Shown: positions 9,256-18,268 of the stretch, one piece after another | How positions within the stretch are numbered: position 1 is the stretch's first letter | Layout of the letters: the number at the start of each line of letters is the position of its first letter | Position numbers and translations under genes: made by a program | The notes under the pieces: model-generated | What the model saw: the letters and a program-made list of their open reading frames with translations, nothing else | What the model was told of the DNA's origin: nothing | The model's database searches: none | Assembly: GCF_002000985.1 (NCBI RefSeq) | Contig: NZ_CP018822.1 | Location: 1,506,001-1,570,000 of the forward strand | Length of the DNA stretch: 64,000 nucleotides | Reading direction: 5' to 3' | DNA from: Streptococcus gallolyticus subsp. gallolyticus DSM 16831 | GTDB lineage: Bacteria > Bacillota > Bacilli > Lactobacillales > Streptococcaceae

Positions 9256-9714
9256 AGTCAATTTATCTGGTGTAAAATACAGTTCATCAGTTTCAAGAAG
9301 AATATCCAATTTACTGATTGCATCCGATAAAGTGTTAGCTATTAGTATATGACTTTCAAACTCTACTCCATAATCGTTTCCAGCATAATTAACTAAAGTT
9401 TCTAAGGCATTTTTTAATAACTCCTGTGCAGCTAAAACATTATCTCCCGCCTGTAGTACTTCATGAAGTATCGTTATTTTTTCTAAGACATCCAGTGACT
9501 GTGAAGTAGTTAAATTAGGATTATCATCCAAGCCAAGTAAATATGGAACAGATACACCAAAATAATCTGCAAGTTTCTGTGCATTCTGCTTTTTAGGAGT
9601 TGAATATCCATTTTCATAATTTGAAATGGTTGATAATCCAATACCTATCTCTACAGATAACTCCTTCATTGTCTTTCCTAATTGTTTCCGTAATTCATTT
9701 ACTCTATTATCCAA
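9241..9714 (-). CDS. XRE-family transcriptional regulator
   Basis: 157 residues from a TTG start at 9714, chosen because GGAGG sits seven bases upstream and the helix-turn-helix begins right after it (NRVNELRKQLGKTMKELS, then IGIGLSTISNYENG). The first 60 residues form a Cro/CI-type HTH. The rest is helical and may bind a ligand or mediate dimerisation. It converges on and overlaps the plus-strand gene at 8686-9255, so each transcript is antisense to the other's 3' end. It may control this island or ICE transfer genes; the target is unknown. Confidence 0.85.
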   Translation of the reverse strand: MDNRVNELRKQLGKTMKELSVEIGIGLSTISNYENGYSTPKKQNAQKLADYFGVSVPYLLGLDDNPNLTTSQSLDVLEKITILHEVLQAGDNVLAAQELLKNALETLVNYAGNDYGVEFESHILIANTLSDAISKLDILLETDELYFTPDKLTLFDN

Positions 9715-9759
9715 CGAAACACCTCCACTTGAGCCATATTTTATCACATATACATACAA

Positions 9760-9788
9760 CAAAAGCTACACCGTTTATCGATGTAGCT
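9760..9788 (-). terminator. short terminator-like hairpin
   Basis: AGCTACA (9764-9770) pairs with TGTAGCT (9782-9788) around an 11-base loop. A TTTTG tail follows on the minus strand and ATTTTTT on the plus strand, so it may act both ways. It separates the 47-residue gene from the XRE gene. Confidence 0.5.
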
Positions 9789-9931
9789 TATTTTTTAGCT
9801 GATAAGTTTAATAGTAACTGTTCGAGTTTAGTAACCAAAGGATCGTCTGGGTGTTCCTTCAGATAACTTAATAAGTCGTCTTCTGAAATCCCATGTGTCT
9901 TAAAAAAAGAGCTTTGTTTTTTTCCTGTCAT
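9788..9931 (-). CDS. 47-residue hypothetical protein
   Basis: A small ORF (MTGKKQSSFFKTHGISEDDL at the start) with GGGAGG six bases before the ATG. It lies between the coupling-protein gene and the XRE regulator and ends inside a terminator-like hairpin. It is mixed-charge and probably helical. I do not recognise it; the ribosome binding site and tight packing are the reasons for the call. Confidence 0.6.
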   Translation of the reverse strand: MTGKKQSSFFKTHGISEDDLLSYLKEHPDDPLVTKLEQLLLNLSAKK

Positions 9932-9966
9932 GTTGACCTCCCTAAGTTATTATAACTCATTTGACG

Positions 9967-11997
9967 TTAGACTTCACCATAATAATCGTCAGTTTCGTCC
10001 TCTTCTTCAGGGGGTAATTCAAAGAGTTCACCTGTTTCAAGATCTACTGTCCTTAGGCGAGTTGGTGGTGTCTGAGATTGGCTTTCTGAGGTCGTTTCAG
10101 CCATTTGAACGGGTACTTGTTCATCAACAAGCCCCTCAGGGGCTTTCTGAGAACTCTCAACAAACGGATTTTCTTTCACAAACTCACCGTAATCTGCCAT
10201 ATCTGGATACCAAATATTCTCAGCTGAGATTTTCCCTTGATAAACCGCATTGAAGAATTCTGGGTCTTCTACCATAAACCGACGATAATGATACCACTTG
10301 CCATCGGTTGGATGATTAGATAGCTCATCTTTCATAGGATGGTCGCTAACCATTGCTTTTTTATCCCGAAAAACATTTTGTTTTGAAATAAAGACCAGAG
10401 CCTCGTCAACCCCAATACGAGCAATTTCATCAGGAGTCATTAAATCACGTTGATGAGATTGAATGCTTGTTGTTCCTGAAACACGTTGCCCTCGCTGTTC
10501 AGAATAACTGTTTTGCGTAATCGTTTGTTTTCCTGCACGCATGGAAAAGTACCGCATGGTATCTTCATCGTTAGTCCCTAAAAATAACAAGGTTGCACAG
10601 TTGTTGATAATCGATTTTCGAGCCTTATCTCCATAAATCGTGTCTAGCTGACTAATGGCCTGAATGATAATTTTGACCGACATTTCACGACTACGAACAG
10701 AGGCCAAAACTTCATTAAAATGAGGAATTTTACCAATGTTCGCAAACTCATCAAAAATGAATTGCACATGTATCAAATCATCAGTCGTGTATCCCTCTTT
10801 TTGTCCTTGGATAATCGCATCTGCGGTGTGTGTTAGTTGGTCAAACATGACTGTAAATAAAGTAGAGGCTAAAAAGCTATAAGCTTTATTCGTTTCTGAA
10901 ATAGCCACAAAAACGGCTGTTTTTTCAGTGTTCCATGTTTCCATCTCCATCGTATCAGCTTTAATTAAATCAGTGACAGCTTCATGGTCAAAGATAGAGT
11001 ATTGGGTAGCGACAATGGCTAGAACACTCGTCCTTGTTTCTGCTTCAAAGTTACTGTTAAATAATTCCCATTGCCGACAAGCATAATTCCCTGGCATAGC
11101 TGCTTCAAGCTCATCAAACATCTTTTCAACTGGACTTGGTTCTTTTTCATTTGGACGTTTCATGTTTCGAAGAAGCTCAGAAACCATTGACAGGTTAGGG
11201 GTGTAATCTCTAACTTGACTATCAAAATAGAGGTAACCAATTAAAGCACGATTAAGAAGCAGTTTCGCTTGATTCCAGAAGTCTTCACCTTCACGATCAC
11301 CTTTTTTAGTGCCTTCAACAATCGCTTCCGTGATACGGTCAATATCTAGTTCAGACGTCATGTAATGAAAAGGATTGAACATATCTGAATTGGTGAGATT
11401 GACAAGGTCAAAGACCTTTACTTGATAGCCATGTTTTTCAAGCATACTTCCAACCTCACGAACTAACAGTCCTTTAGGGTCAGTTACGATAAAACTGGAA
11501 TTCATTTGCATCAAATTAGGCTTTACATAAGTAAAGGTCTTCCCGTCGCCAGGAAGACCTACCACGACGACATTTTTATTCAGTTGCCATTGAAAGGGTA
11601 ATAACTTATTAAATAGCCCCATCTGAGCTTGTTTTGAAAAAATCATGTTGTTGGTTGGTTCGGAATCTTTAAAACCAGAAAGTTCTTGAGCAGTCGCAAA
11701 ACGAGCTGACCCAGCTTCTTCACCATGGCGATAAGTACCACCTGGTTTAATTTTCAAATAAAACATCATACCAATAAAAAAGCCCACTAAAGCTGCTAAA
11801 AGCGCTAGTGGACTCGTATCAAGATAAAAAATTGGTCGTTCGAAATAATGCTCTAAAACGTAGGTATATTGACCAAATAGATCAGACATGTCAGGGTCAG
11901 GAGCTAAACTATATAAGACATAAGCCCTGTATGTACAAAAAGCTAAAATGAAACTGAGAAGAAGATAAGGGATGAATGGTTTCTTTTGATAAGTCAT
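9967..11997 (-). CDS. VirD4/TraG-type coupling protein
   Basis: 676 residues. Two N-terminal membrane segments (about 8-30 and 55-80) anchor a cytoplasmic ATPase with Walker A GLPGDGKT near 150 and Walker B FIFDEFANIG near 417. The acidic C-terminus (PPEEEDETDD) is typical. Coupling proteins dock the relaxase-DNA complex at the secretion channel and power export. The ATG at 11997 overlaps the TGA of the PcfB-like gene (ATGA), pointing to coupled translation. Position corresponds to PcfC of pCF10. Confidence 0.95.
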   Translation of the reverse strand: MTYQKKPFIPYLLLSFILAFCTYRAYVLYSLAPDPDMSDLFGQYTYVLEHYFERPIFYLDTSPLALLAALVGFFIGMMFYLKIKPGGTYRHGEEAGSARFATAQELSGFKDSEPTNNMIFSKQAQMGLFNKLLPFQWQLNKNVVVVGLPGDGKTFTYVKPNLMQMNSSFIVTDPKGLLVREVGSMLEKHGYQVKVFDLVNLTNSDMFNPFHYMTSELDIDRITEAIVEGTKKGDREGEDFWNQAKLLLNRALIGYLYFDSQVRDYTPNLSMVSELLRNMKRPNEKEPSPVEKMFDELEAAMPGNYACRQWELFNSNFEAETRTSVLAIVATQYSIFDHEAVTDLIKADTMEMETWNTEKTAVFVAISETNKAYSFLASTLFTVMFDQLTHTADAIIQGQKEGYTTDDLIHVQFIFDEFANIGKIPHFNEVLASVRSREMSVKIIIQAISQLDTIYGDKARKSIINNCATLLFLGTNDEDTMRYFSMRAGKQTITQNSYSEQRGQRVSGTTSIQSHQRDLMTPDEIARIGVDEALVFISKQNVFRDKKAMVSDHPMKDELSNHPTDGKWYHYRRFMVEDPEFFNAVYQGKISAENIWYPDMADYGEFVKENPFVESSQKAPEGLVDEQVPVQMAETTSESQSQTPPTRLRTVDLETGELFELPPEEEDETDDYYGEV

Positions 11998-12491
11998 CAA
12001 ATACTCTTTCCTTTCTTTTTCGCTTTAACCGTATCCACTTTTTCCTTAGTGGCTTCCTTGATTTTAGTAATCTGTTCTTTGGGTGTTAACTCCTTTTCAG
12101 ATTTCATGTACTTTTCTCTCGCTTTTTTAGGGTCATTAATAATCTCATTAAGCGTTTGGCGAAGCGCATCAGCGATGACTTCTCTATTGTGCGCTTCAAA
12201 CCAAACCTGTTTCGTGCCATCACTATTATCTTTAAAAGCAAAACGTACCCCTGATTTTTCGAGCTCTTTGGTAAATTTTTTAAGGTTGACATCGGCTTCT
12301 AAGAAATCGATATGATCTTTCGTCAGTGAGTTCTGATTGAAAAAGTTTTTATAGGACTGCTTCCCAGTTAATTTGCGTTCATCATAAACTTTATATAACT
12401 GACCTGCTGCATAAGCTAAAAATTGAAACAGTTGTCTTCCCGTATCTAACGTCACACGGGCGCCTCTATCTAAGATTTGTTCTTGTTCCAT
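11997..12491 (-). CDS. PcfB-like (DUF3801) protein
   Basis: 164 residues: a conserved helical N-terminus (GRQLFQFLAYAAGQLYKVYDE) and a lysine-rich tail. The sequence fits DUF3801, whose members include PcfB of pCF10, and it sits directly upstream of the coupling protein as pcfB does. PcfB-type proteins are thought to link substrate processing to the coupling protein. The RBS AGGAGG is good. Family call comes from sequence style plus gene order. Confidence 0.75.
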   Translation of the reverse strand: MEQEQILDRGARVTLDTGRQLFQFLAYAAGQLYKVYDERKLTGKQSYKNFFNQNSLTKDHIDFLEADVNLKKFTKELEKSGVRFAFKDNSDGTKQVWFEAHNREVIADALRQTLNEIINDPKKAREKYMKSEKELTPKEQITKIKEATKEKVDTVKAKKKGKSI

Positions 12492-12509
12492 AACGTTTTT
12501 TCCTCCTAC

Positions 12510-13340
12510 TTAAGGATAAGCGGTTAACTGTGGTAGTTTCGTCACTAGATAACCATACTTAGCTTCTTTATTTTGTTTAACCGTTAATGTTAAGCGTTTA
12601 TTTTCGGTCGTCTCATCATCATAACGACACGAAATCACATACGTTAAAGTTGTTGTCGTTTGCTCTGTGGTTTGGCTTTCCAGTAACACACTAAGCGTGG
12701 TAGCTTTCTCAACTGTCATTCGGTCAAGATCCAGTGATTTCGACACAAAATCCTCACGAGCTGAGGAATTGGCAAAATAGTTACCAATAAAATAGCGGCA
12801 GAACACATCTGCTTTCTGATTAATCGTGACTTGCTCTGTTTTGGCCGTAGACTTTTGTTTTTCTTCTCTTGTGCTTAAAGATACCCACAGGCTCACACAA
12901 GACAGTAACAAAGCAATCAGTAATACGAGTACCTTAAGTCCTCTTCCAAAAAGTGTGCTAGCTGTTTGACTTTTTGATAAGTTAGATGGCTTAGGGTCTT
13001 TTTCTTTTCCAATAACCTTTTTGACTGGATGAGAACGAGCTTTAGACTGTTCTTCTTGTTTTGGCTTCTGACGACCACGCTTCCAAAAGGCCTTGCTTTC
13101 CTCTTTTTTGAGTCCAAAATCACCCAAAAGCATTTTGACATCCTCACCGCCAGATGAGGGAATGGTCAGTTCCATTGACTCTAGTACTTCTTGATTTTTA
13201 TCAAGGTGAAAGACTTGAAAGGTTGCGGTTTGGTTTAACTGTAAACATCGATTTTCTTCACCTTCCAATCCTAATAAAAGAGCTGCTCGGTTCGGAAATT
13301 CTTGTTCTTGTCCTGTTCCTAAATTTTGGATGCGAAACAT
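12510..13340 (-). CDS. single-pass membrane protein of the conjugation operon, possibly VirB8/TcpC-like
   Basis: 276 residues. A cytoplasmic N-terminal half of about 130 residues includes a lysine-rich linker, then one membrane segment (VLVLLIALLLSCVSLWVSL). The extracytoplasmic domain of about 110 residues has beta-strand character (TLTYVISCRYDDETTENKRL). The layout resembles VirB8/TcpC-type channel subunits, but I see no decisive motif. The ATG overlaps the previous TAA by one base. Confidence 0.65.
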   Translation of the reverse strand: MFRIQNLGTGQEQEFPNRAALLLGLEGEENRCLQLNQTATFQVFHLDKNQEVLESMELTIPSSGGEDVKMLLGDFGLKKEESKAFWKRGRQKPKQEEQSKARSHPVKKVIGKEKDPKPSNLSKSQTASTLFGRGLKVLVLLIALLLSCVSLWVSLSTREEKQKSTAKTEQVTINQKADVFCRYFIGNYFANSSAREDFVSKSLDLDRMTVEKATTLSVLLESQTTEQTTTTLTYVISCRYDDETTENKRLTLTVKQNKEAKYGYLVTKLPQLTAYP

Positions 13341-13615
13341 TACGCATCACCCCCTAATTTATCTTTGTTATTAGCTAAAAAAGCTTCCAAATCCGAAAGG
13401 CTCATCCCATATTCTTGTAAAATTTCTTGTTGGCGTTTATTTTCGAGAAGCTTAATCTCTTCTTCCAAGCCTTTAATTTTCTTTTGAATAACAGCTTGTG
13501 AGGCTTTTGCTTTTGCCAACTGATTCTGTTTAGCCATTAAACGCTCACTCGTTGATTTTTGACGACGTGAAGCTTTTGAAGTCTGTTGCTCAGCTGTATA
13601 TGTTTCTTCAGTCAT
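13340..13615 (-). CDS. small coiled-coil protein
   Basis: 91 residues. A lysine- and glutamine-rich amphipathic helix (MAKQNQLAKAKASQAVIQKK, then GLEEEIKLLENKRQQEIL) should form a coiled coil and is followed by a short acidic C-terminal motif. It resembles the small coiled-coil proteins that occur between ssb and membrane genes in Gram-positive conjugation operons. The RBS is AAAGGAG. Function unknown. Confidence 0.7.
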   Translation of the reverse strand: MTEETYTAEQQTSKASRRQKSTSERLMAKQNQLAKAKASQAVIQKKIKGLEEEIKLLENKRQQEILQEYGMSLSDLEAFLANNKDKLGGDA

Positions 13616-13642
13616 AATATCGCTCCTTTGCTTTTTTGTTTT

Positions 13643-14035
13643 TTAAAGTGATAAATTATCCAGACTATCGCTATCCTTGACAATTGTTTTTTCTTTAACA
13701 GGATACTCACCTTGAGTTTGGCTAACACCAACAAGATACCATTTGTCAACCTGAAGTTCTGTCACTTTGTGAGTTACTTCTTTTTTATCCTTATAGGTTC
13801 GTGTTTGTAGGCGCCCTGTAACTTGTAAAGTATCCCCTTTAGCCGTTAAGTTCACCAAATTTTCAGCAGCCTTTCCCCACAGGACACAATCAATAAAATC
13901 AGCGGGGTAATGGTCTTCGTCATCTTTGTAATCTCTGCTTGATGCCAAGGTAAATGAGACGACTGCTCGCTCTTGAACCATTTTTAAATCAGCATCTTTC
14001 GTTAGACGCCCCGTAACAATACTTTGATTTAACAT
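13643..14035 (-). CDS. ssb: single-stranded DNA-binding protein
   Basis: 130 residues with an OB fold recognisable from LNQSIVTGRLTKDADLK, VSFTLASSRDYKD, DFIDCVLWGKAAENL and GDTLQVTGRLQTRTYKDK. The C-terminus is acidic (DSDSLDNLSL) but lacks the classical DDDLPF tip, so interaction with host repair proteins may differ from chromosomal SSB. An element-borne SSB would coat the transferred strand. RBS AAAAGGAG precedes the ATG. Confidence 0.9.
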   Translation of the reverse strand: MLNQSIVTGRLTKDADLKMVQERAVVSFTLASSRDYKDDEDHYPADFIDCVLWGKAAENLVNLTAKGDTLQVTGRLQTRTYKDKKEVTHKVTELQVDKWYLVGVSQTQGEYPVKEKTIVKDSDSLDNLSL

Positions 14036-14050
14036 TGCTTTTCTCCTTTT

Positions 14051-14656
14051 TTAATCATCATTACTCGCAATCACATCGCCATAAGCTTCTTGTGAACTGG
14101 TTGGGTCTTGAGAATCTGTGATTAACAGAGTACTCATATTATTAACAAGATACGTTTTATCCACTTTACTGTAGGTTAGTTGGATAATTGTTGTGTTGCT
14201 AACATCTGTTTGTGCGCCTTCACTGGAATCTTTTTCCTGAAGAAGGTCATTCGTGTAATTCACGTAGCAAATAACTTTTTCATTGGTTTGATCGATATAA
14301 ATTTGGGCTGACTGAAATTCAAAATTAACCACATAACCTTTATAGGCTTGGTTTTGGGCGGTTTCTTCTTCAGAAACCGTCGCATTATACATGCCTTCAG
14401 TCATATATTCTTTATAACGATTGCGGTTCTCTTCCAAATCTTTTTTGGTATAGTAAGCAATTAAGAACTCTTTGACCCACTTTTCCGTCAATTGACTGCC
14501 TGCTTTTGCCTTTTTGGTCGTTGTCTTAGGTGTTGTCACTTGTTTTTGATTCGTTTTCCCCATTTGACCAAATCCTAAGCCAAGGAGAAAAACAATAATA
14601 ACCCCAACTACTAAAAATAAACGTTTAAACCAGGTCAGTTTATTCGTATCTATCAT
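14051..14656 (-). CDS. VirB8-like conjugation channel protein (PrgL position)
   Basis: 201 residues: a short cytoplasmic tail, one membrane segment (WFKRLFLVVGVIIVFLLGLG), a lysine/threonine linker and an extracellular domain of about 130 residues of VirB8/NTF2-like size and pattern (KEFLIAYYTKKDLEENRNRY, VICYVNYTNDLL). I start at ATG 14656, which has AAAGGAAAAG upstream; an earlier start would run back into the hydrolase gene. VirB8-like proteins scaffold the secretion channel. It directly follows the PrgK-like gene, as prgL does in pCF10. Confidence 0.75.
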   Translation of the reverse strand: MIDTNKLTWFKRLFLVVGVIIVFLLGLGFGQMGKTNQKQVTTPKTTTKKAKAGSQLTEKWVKEFLIAYYTKKDLEENRNRYKEYMTEGMYNATVSEEETAQNQAYKGYVVNFEFQSAQIYIDQTNEKVICYVNYTNDLLQEKDSSEGAQTDVSNTTIIQLTYSKVDKTYLVNNMSTLLITDSQDPTSSQEAYGDVIASNDD

Positions 14657-14672
14657 TGATTTCTTTTCCTTT

Positions 14673-17372
14673 CTATGGTGTCGCAAATGTATAGTAAGAA
14701 GCATTTTGACAAACTCGCCAATGAATTTGACTTTGATTGCCTGCGTAATTGCATTCCGAAACTAAGAAGCTACCATCATCATTAACCGCTTCAACAATCA
14801 TGACGTGTCCGTAAATAGCGTAAGTGCTGTCAAAACCACCTGCTGTTGAACAAACGGCTCCAACAGACGGGGTGGTTGAATAATGCCAGCCTTTCGCAAC
14901 CAAATTCCTCACCCAATCTTGACCATTTCCTAGATGACCATAACTTCCTGAAAGGTCTGTGATTTCGCCGAGTTCTACCAAACGGTTATAAGCATACCAG
15001 GTACATTGCCCCACTTTATAACCACTACCTGCTTGTGTGGTCATACTAGCAGTAGTAGGCATGCTTTTGATTTTATCTCGGTATTCTTCAGGAAAGTCCC
15101 AAGAGGAAGCTAATGTCCCACCACCTGCAATTGATTGGTGGAACCAAGATAAGGCTTGTTTGGCATAGCCTTGCCGTTGCGACAACGTGCCGTTATTAAT
15201 ACCTTCCCATTTCGTTAAGAAGGTTCTGGTAAGGCTATCTGTATCGGCATTAGAGGTCAAAACTGTTTTTAAGATGTTTTGATAGTAAGGGGAGTCCCCT
15301 TCTAGCATGAAGCGAACTTGTGTTTCTAGCTCGTACCATTTTTTGCCAATAGCATTTGCATAATTGATTAGCATGGTATGACGAGTACCACCATCAGAGG
15401 TGTCCGTCCATTGACCTAAGCCAAGTCCTCGATGAAGAATATTAGGGTAACCTCCTCCATAGATTTCTGTACCGCCCATATTTAACCAAGTCTCATCATC
15501 CCAGCAACCATCAGATGCACCAACAGGCGGACTTAAATAATCACCTTCAGCACGTTTCGCTGTGATTGAGGACTCCACCGCAAAGTTACCAACAACAGCC
15601 GCAATACCGTTATCCGTCGCATTTGGGTAGTACTTTTTCACTAAATCATAAAACTGTTTCGCTCGACCACTCATTTCAGAAGACGTTTTGGTCACTACGG
15701 TGGTTTGACTATATTTTACAAAGGGAAAATAAAAGCCTGGGTTAACAAATACCCAGACATTAGTCTTATTCTTTGTTGTTTTTTCGGTATAGCCATAGGA
15801 AACGTCTTTTTCCTTGATGTCTTGTAACCACTGAGAATCTTTAGGATCAACCTCACCATATTTTTTAACATAGGCTATCTTTTGAGAGCTACCTGAAACA
15901 GTCCCAAGTTCGGCTCCTGCTTCAACCTTATCACCTGTTTTGACTCGGATACTGGCAATATTATAATAGATAAACCGAGCATCGCTATCTGTAATAATCA
16001 CATTAGTCGTCTCTGTTTCATCACCTTTTAAGTCTTTTGTTGTGACGGTGACCTTTCCATCCATAGTAGCGTAAAGTTTTTGTCCTGATGAAGCTTGTAA
16101 GGTACTTGTAGGGTCAATAGTATCCTTATCTATATACCCATAACGCTTTGAAATGGTTAGATACTCCGTTTCACTTTTGTCATCATCAGCGGGGTAAAAG
16201 GGATTGCTTAATTCTTGATAAGCTAAATATTTTCCTGTTTCAGATTGACTTTCAAGAATTTCCTTGTATTCAGCTAAATCATCGTCATCTAGTTTCAGCC
16301 ACTCCTTACCATTGGTGTAAAGTTCCGCCATGGTTTTTAGGTTATCAATATCCTTATTTTCTTCTTTCCAAATATCATCTAAAGCATCTGAAAAGTGATT
16401 GAAGCCAAGAGCTCCTGTCAATTTACCACCTGTGCCATCATCCCATTTTGCGTCAGGTTCCCAGTCACCACCATAACGGTAGTTCATGTAAAGTAAGATA
16501 GAATCAATATCTGTGTAGTAGTCAACCTGGTCAGAAGAGTTCTTTCGATCCACTTGAGAGATGTGAAGCCAAGACTGATTCAAGGTAAATTCGGTTTGCT
16601 GGGCAACATTACTTGAAAAGATTGAGGAAACGATAATAACTAAAAAGAGCACCAAGGCTACAACGCCACTAACAATCCAAGTAATTGGATTTGCTAGTAA
16701 AGACGTTGCAGCACTCGCTACACTTTTAGCAACTGTCGCAAATCCCTGAGCCGTTTTAGCGGCTACTTTTGCGGTGGCTTGTGTCGCTTTTTGCGTGCCT
16801 TTTCTAGCCCCTTTGTAAGTGTATTTGGTAGCTTTGGCAGATAACTTAACCGTTCCTTTGGCTCCACGATAAGCTAATTTCGTTCCTTTAGCCGTCGCTC
16901 GACCTGCGTGTTTCATTGTGATTGCAGTTTGTCGGGCTTGACGTTTTAATCTAATGGCATCCGAAAGGGTGTCATCTTGTGTCATAGCGGTTGTTAACAC
17001 TTCACGACTAACCGTTTTACCAATATTTCTACCTGTTTTTCGAGCTTTTTGGCCAACTGTTGGGTTTGTTTTCCGAACTTTCTTTTTTACCTTTTTAGCA
17101 GCTTTTACCTCAGCTTTGGCTTTTTTGACATTAGCCTCTAACTTTTTTAGTTTTTCAGCTTTTTCTTTATCTGACAAATCAGCTGTTTTTAACTCTTCTT
17201 TAGCTTTATTTAAAGCTTCCTCAGCTTTTTTGAGATTAGTTTTTGCTTTTTGATACTCTACTTTCGCTGCCTTTTGGGCTTTTCGAGCAGATAGCTGATT
17301 GTGACGTTGAACACTTTCTTTAATGTGACGATTTCTCACCACACGCTTTCTTAAATCATTTTTATCTGACAT
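14673..17372 (-). CDS. PrgK-like cell wall hydrolase of the secretion system (lysozyme-like plus CHAP)
   Basis: 899 residues. The first 200 are lysine/alanine-rich helices, then a membrane segment near 225-250 (WIVSGVVALVLFLVIIVSSI). A region near 430-515 resembles a degenerate LytM/M23 fold. A lysozyme-like domain spans about 565-720 (AAVVGNFAVESS and GLGLGQWTDTSDGG). A CHAP amidase domain ends the protein from about 775 (GQCTWYAYNRLVELG with its cysteine, YGHVMIVEAV with its histidine). Such proteins open the peptidoglycan for the conjugation channel. Domain order matches PrgK of pCF10. Confidence 0.88.
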   Translation of the reverse strand: MSDKNDLRKRVVRNRHIKESVQRHNQLSARKAQKAAKVEYQKAKTNLKKAEEALNKAKEELKTADLSDKEKAEKLKKLEANVKKAKAEVKAAKKVKKKVRKTNPTVGQKARKTGRNIGKTVSREVLTTAMTQDDTLSDAIRLKRQARQTAITMKHAGRATAKGTKLAYRGAKGTVKLSAKATKYTYKGARKGTQKATQATAKVAAKTAQGFATVAKSVASAATSLLANPITWIVSGVVALVLFLVIIVSSIFSSNVAQQTEFTLNQSWLHISQVDRKNSSDQVDYYTDIDSILLYMNYRYGGDWEPDAKWDDGTGGKLTGALGFNHFSDALDDIWKEENKDIDNLKTMAELYTNGKEWLKLDDDDLAEYKEILESQSETGKYLAYQELSNPFYPADDDKSETEYLTISKRYGYIDKDTIDPTSTLQASSGQKLYATMDGKVTVTTKDLKGDETETTNVIITDSDARFIYYNIASIRVKTGDKVEAGAELGTVSGSSQKIAYVKKYGEVDPKDSQWLQDIKEKDVSYGYTEKTTKNKTNVWVFVNPGFYFPFVKYSQTTVVTKTSSEMSGRAKQFYDLVKKYYPNATDNGIAAVVGNFAVESSITAKRAEGDYLSPPVGASDGCWDDETWLNMGGTEIYGGGYPNILHRGLGLGQWTDTSDGGTRHTMLINYANAIGKKWYELETQVRFMLEGDSPYYQNILKTVLTSNADTDSLTRTFLTKWEGINNGTLSQRQGYAKQALSWFHQSIAGGGTLASSWDFPEEYRDKIKSMPTTASMTTQAGSGYKVGQCTWYAYNRLVELGEITDLSGSYGHLGNGQDWVRNLVAKGWHYSTTPSVGAVCSTAGGFDSTYAIYGHVMIVEAVNDDGSFLVSECNYAGNQSQIHWRVCQNASYYTFATP

Positions 17373-17410
17373 GGTTCACCCCCTTTCAGGTATATTTCTT
17401 TTAAGCATTT

Positions 17411-17659
17411 CTATTCACTTTCAACTCTACGTTTTGCTGCTATTACTTTAATATCTGTTTCCAGCCATTTCTTACGCTTTTTATAGCGTAGCCAAACAAA
17501 AGCAACTATGAATGCCAGTGACAATATGCTAGTAATAATTAAACCAAATATATGCTTAGCAGTTATGACACTAAAAAAGATACCTAAAACTATCAAAATT
17601 CTTTTATTTCTAGCTTTAGTTTGTTGTTGAAAAATAGTCTCAAAATCTTTTAAGTTCAT
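17411..17659 (-). CDS. small membrane protein
   Basis: 82 residues with a hydrophobic stretch of about 45 residues that could make two membrane segments (ILIVLGIFFSVITAKHIFGL and IITSILSLAFIVAFVWLRY), then a basic tail. RBS GAGG precedes the ATG. It lies between the HTH-type gene and the PrgK-like gene, a spot with no counterpart I know in pCF10. Function unknown. Confidence 0.65.
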   Translation of the reverse strand: MNLKDFETIFQQQTKARNKRILIVLGIFFSVITAKHIFGLIITSILSLAFIVAFVWLRYKKRKKWLETDIKVIAAKRRVESE

Positions 17660-17673
17660 AACAATACCTCTTT

Positions 17674-18267
17674 TTAAATAGATAATTCTAAACTTTCCAG
17701 TGCCTTCTCTTGTTCCTCTGTCAATGTAACGTAGTAATAACGATTTGGATGCATCGCAATACCAACTTCATTTACTAGATAAGTTAAATAAACAGGGCAT
17801 CCTAGTCCATCATATTCTAAAAAATATAGTGGTGACCAATAAGAAAAATCTTGAATATCAGTTTCTCTAAGATCTTCAATTAAATCAAGAACAACTTCCT
17901 TAGGATAAGTAATAATTGTCCCAAATACATGCTTAATTGATAAGTAGCCAGGTAAAACTTTCATCTGATTTTCTTGAGAAATAATTTTATTTCTTTCAAA
18001 ATGATTTAACCATTTTAAAATTTTTCGTTTATCGTATAAAGTTACTCCATCAATGACCATATGGGGCATACCTTCTTTTTGCCATTTAACAACAGTAGTT
18101 GTCGAAACATCTAGCCAACGACATAAACCAGACATGCGAACCATTGGCTTATAAAATTCCTTGTCTTCAAAGGATTTTTCAATAGCATCCTGTATTTTAG
18201 TATTATAATGAGCTAATAACTCTTTTTCCCTTTTTTTAGATAACTTTAAAGTAACATCTTCAAACAT
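17674..18267 (-). CDS. hypothetical protein with MerR/excisionase-like helix-turn-helix
   Basis: 197 residues. Around residues 45-95, LCRWLDVSTTTVVKWQKEGM followed by a short linker and LYDKRKILKWLNHFER has the pattern of a MerR/excisionase-type winged helix that reads DNA and often controls recombination or promoters. The rest is unfamiliar. AGAGG lies before the ATG, and the gene begins immediately after the VirB4 gene. A DNA-binding protein inside a channel-assembly operon is unexpected. The domain call is moderate. Confidence 0.65.
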   Translation of the reverse strand: MFEDVTLKLSKKREKELLAHYNTKIQDAIEKSFEDKEFYKPMVRMSGLCRWLDVSTTTVVKWQKEGMPHMVIDGVTLYDKRKILKWLNHFERNKIISQENQMKVLPGYLSIKHVFGTIITYPKEVVLDLIEDLRETDIQDFSYWSPLYFLEYDGLGCPVYLTYLVNEVGIAMHPNRYYYVTLTEEQEKALESLELSI

Positions 18268-18268
18268 T

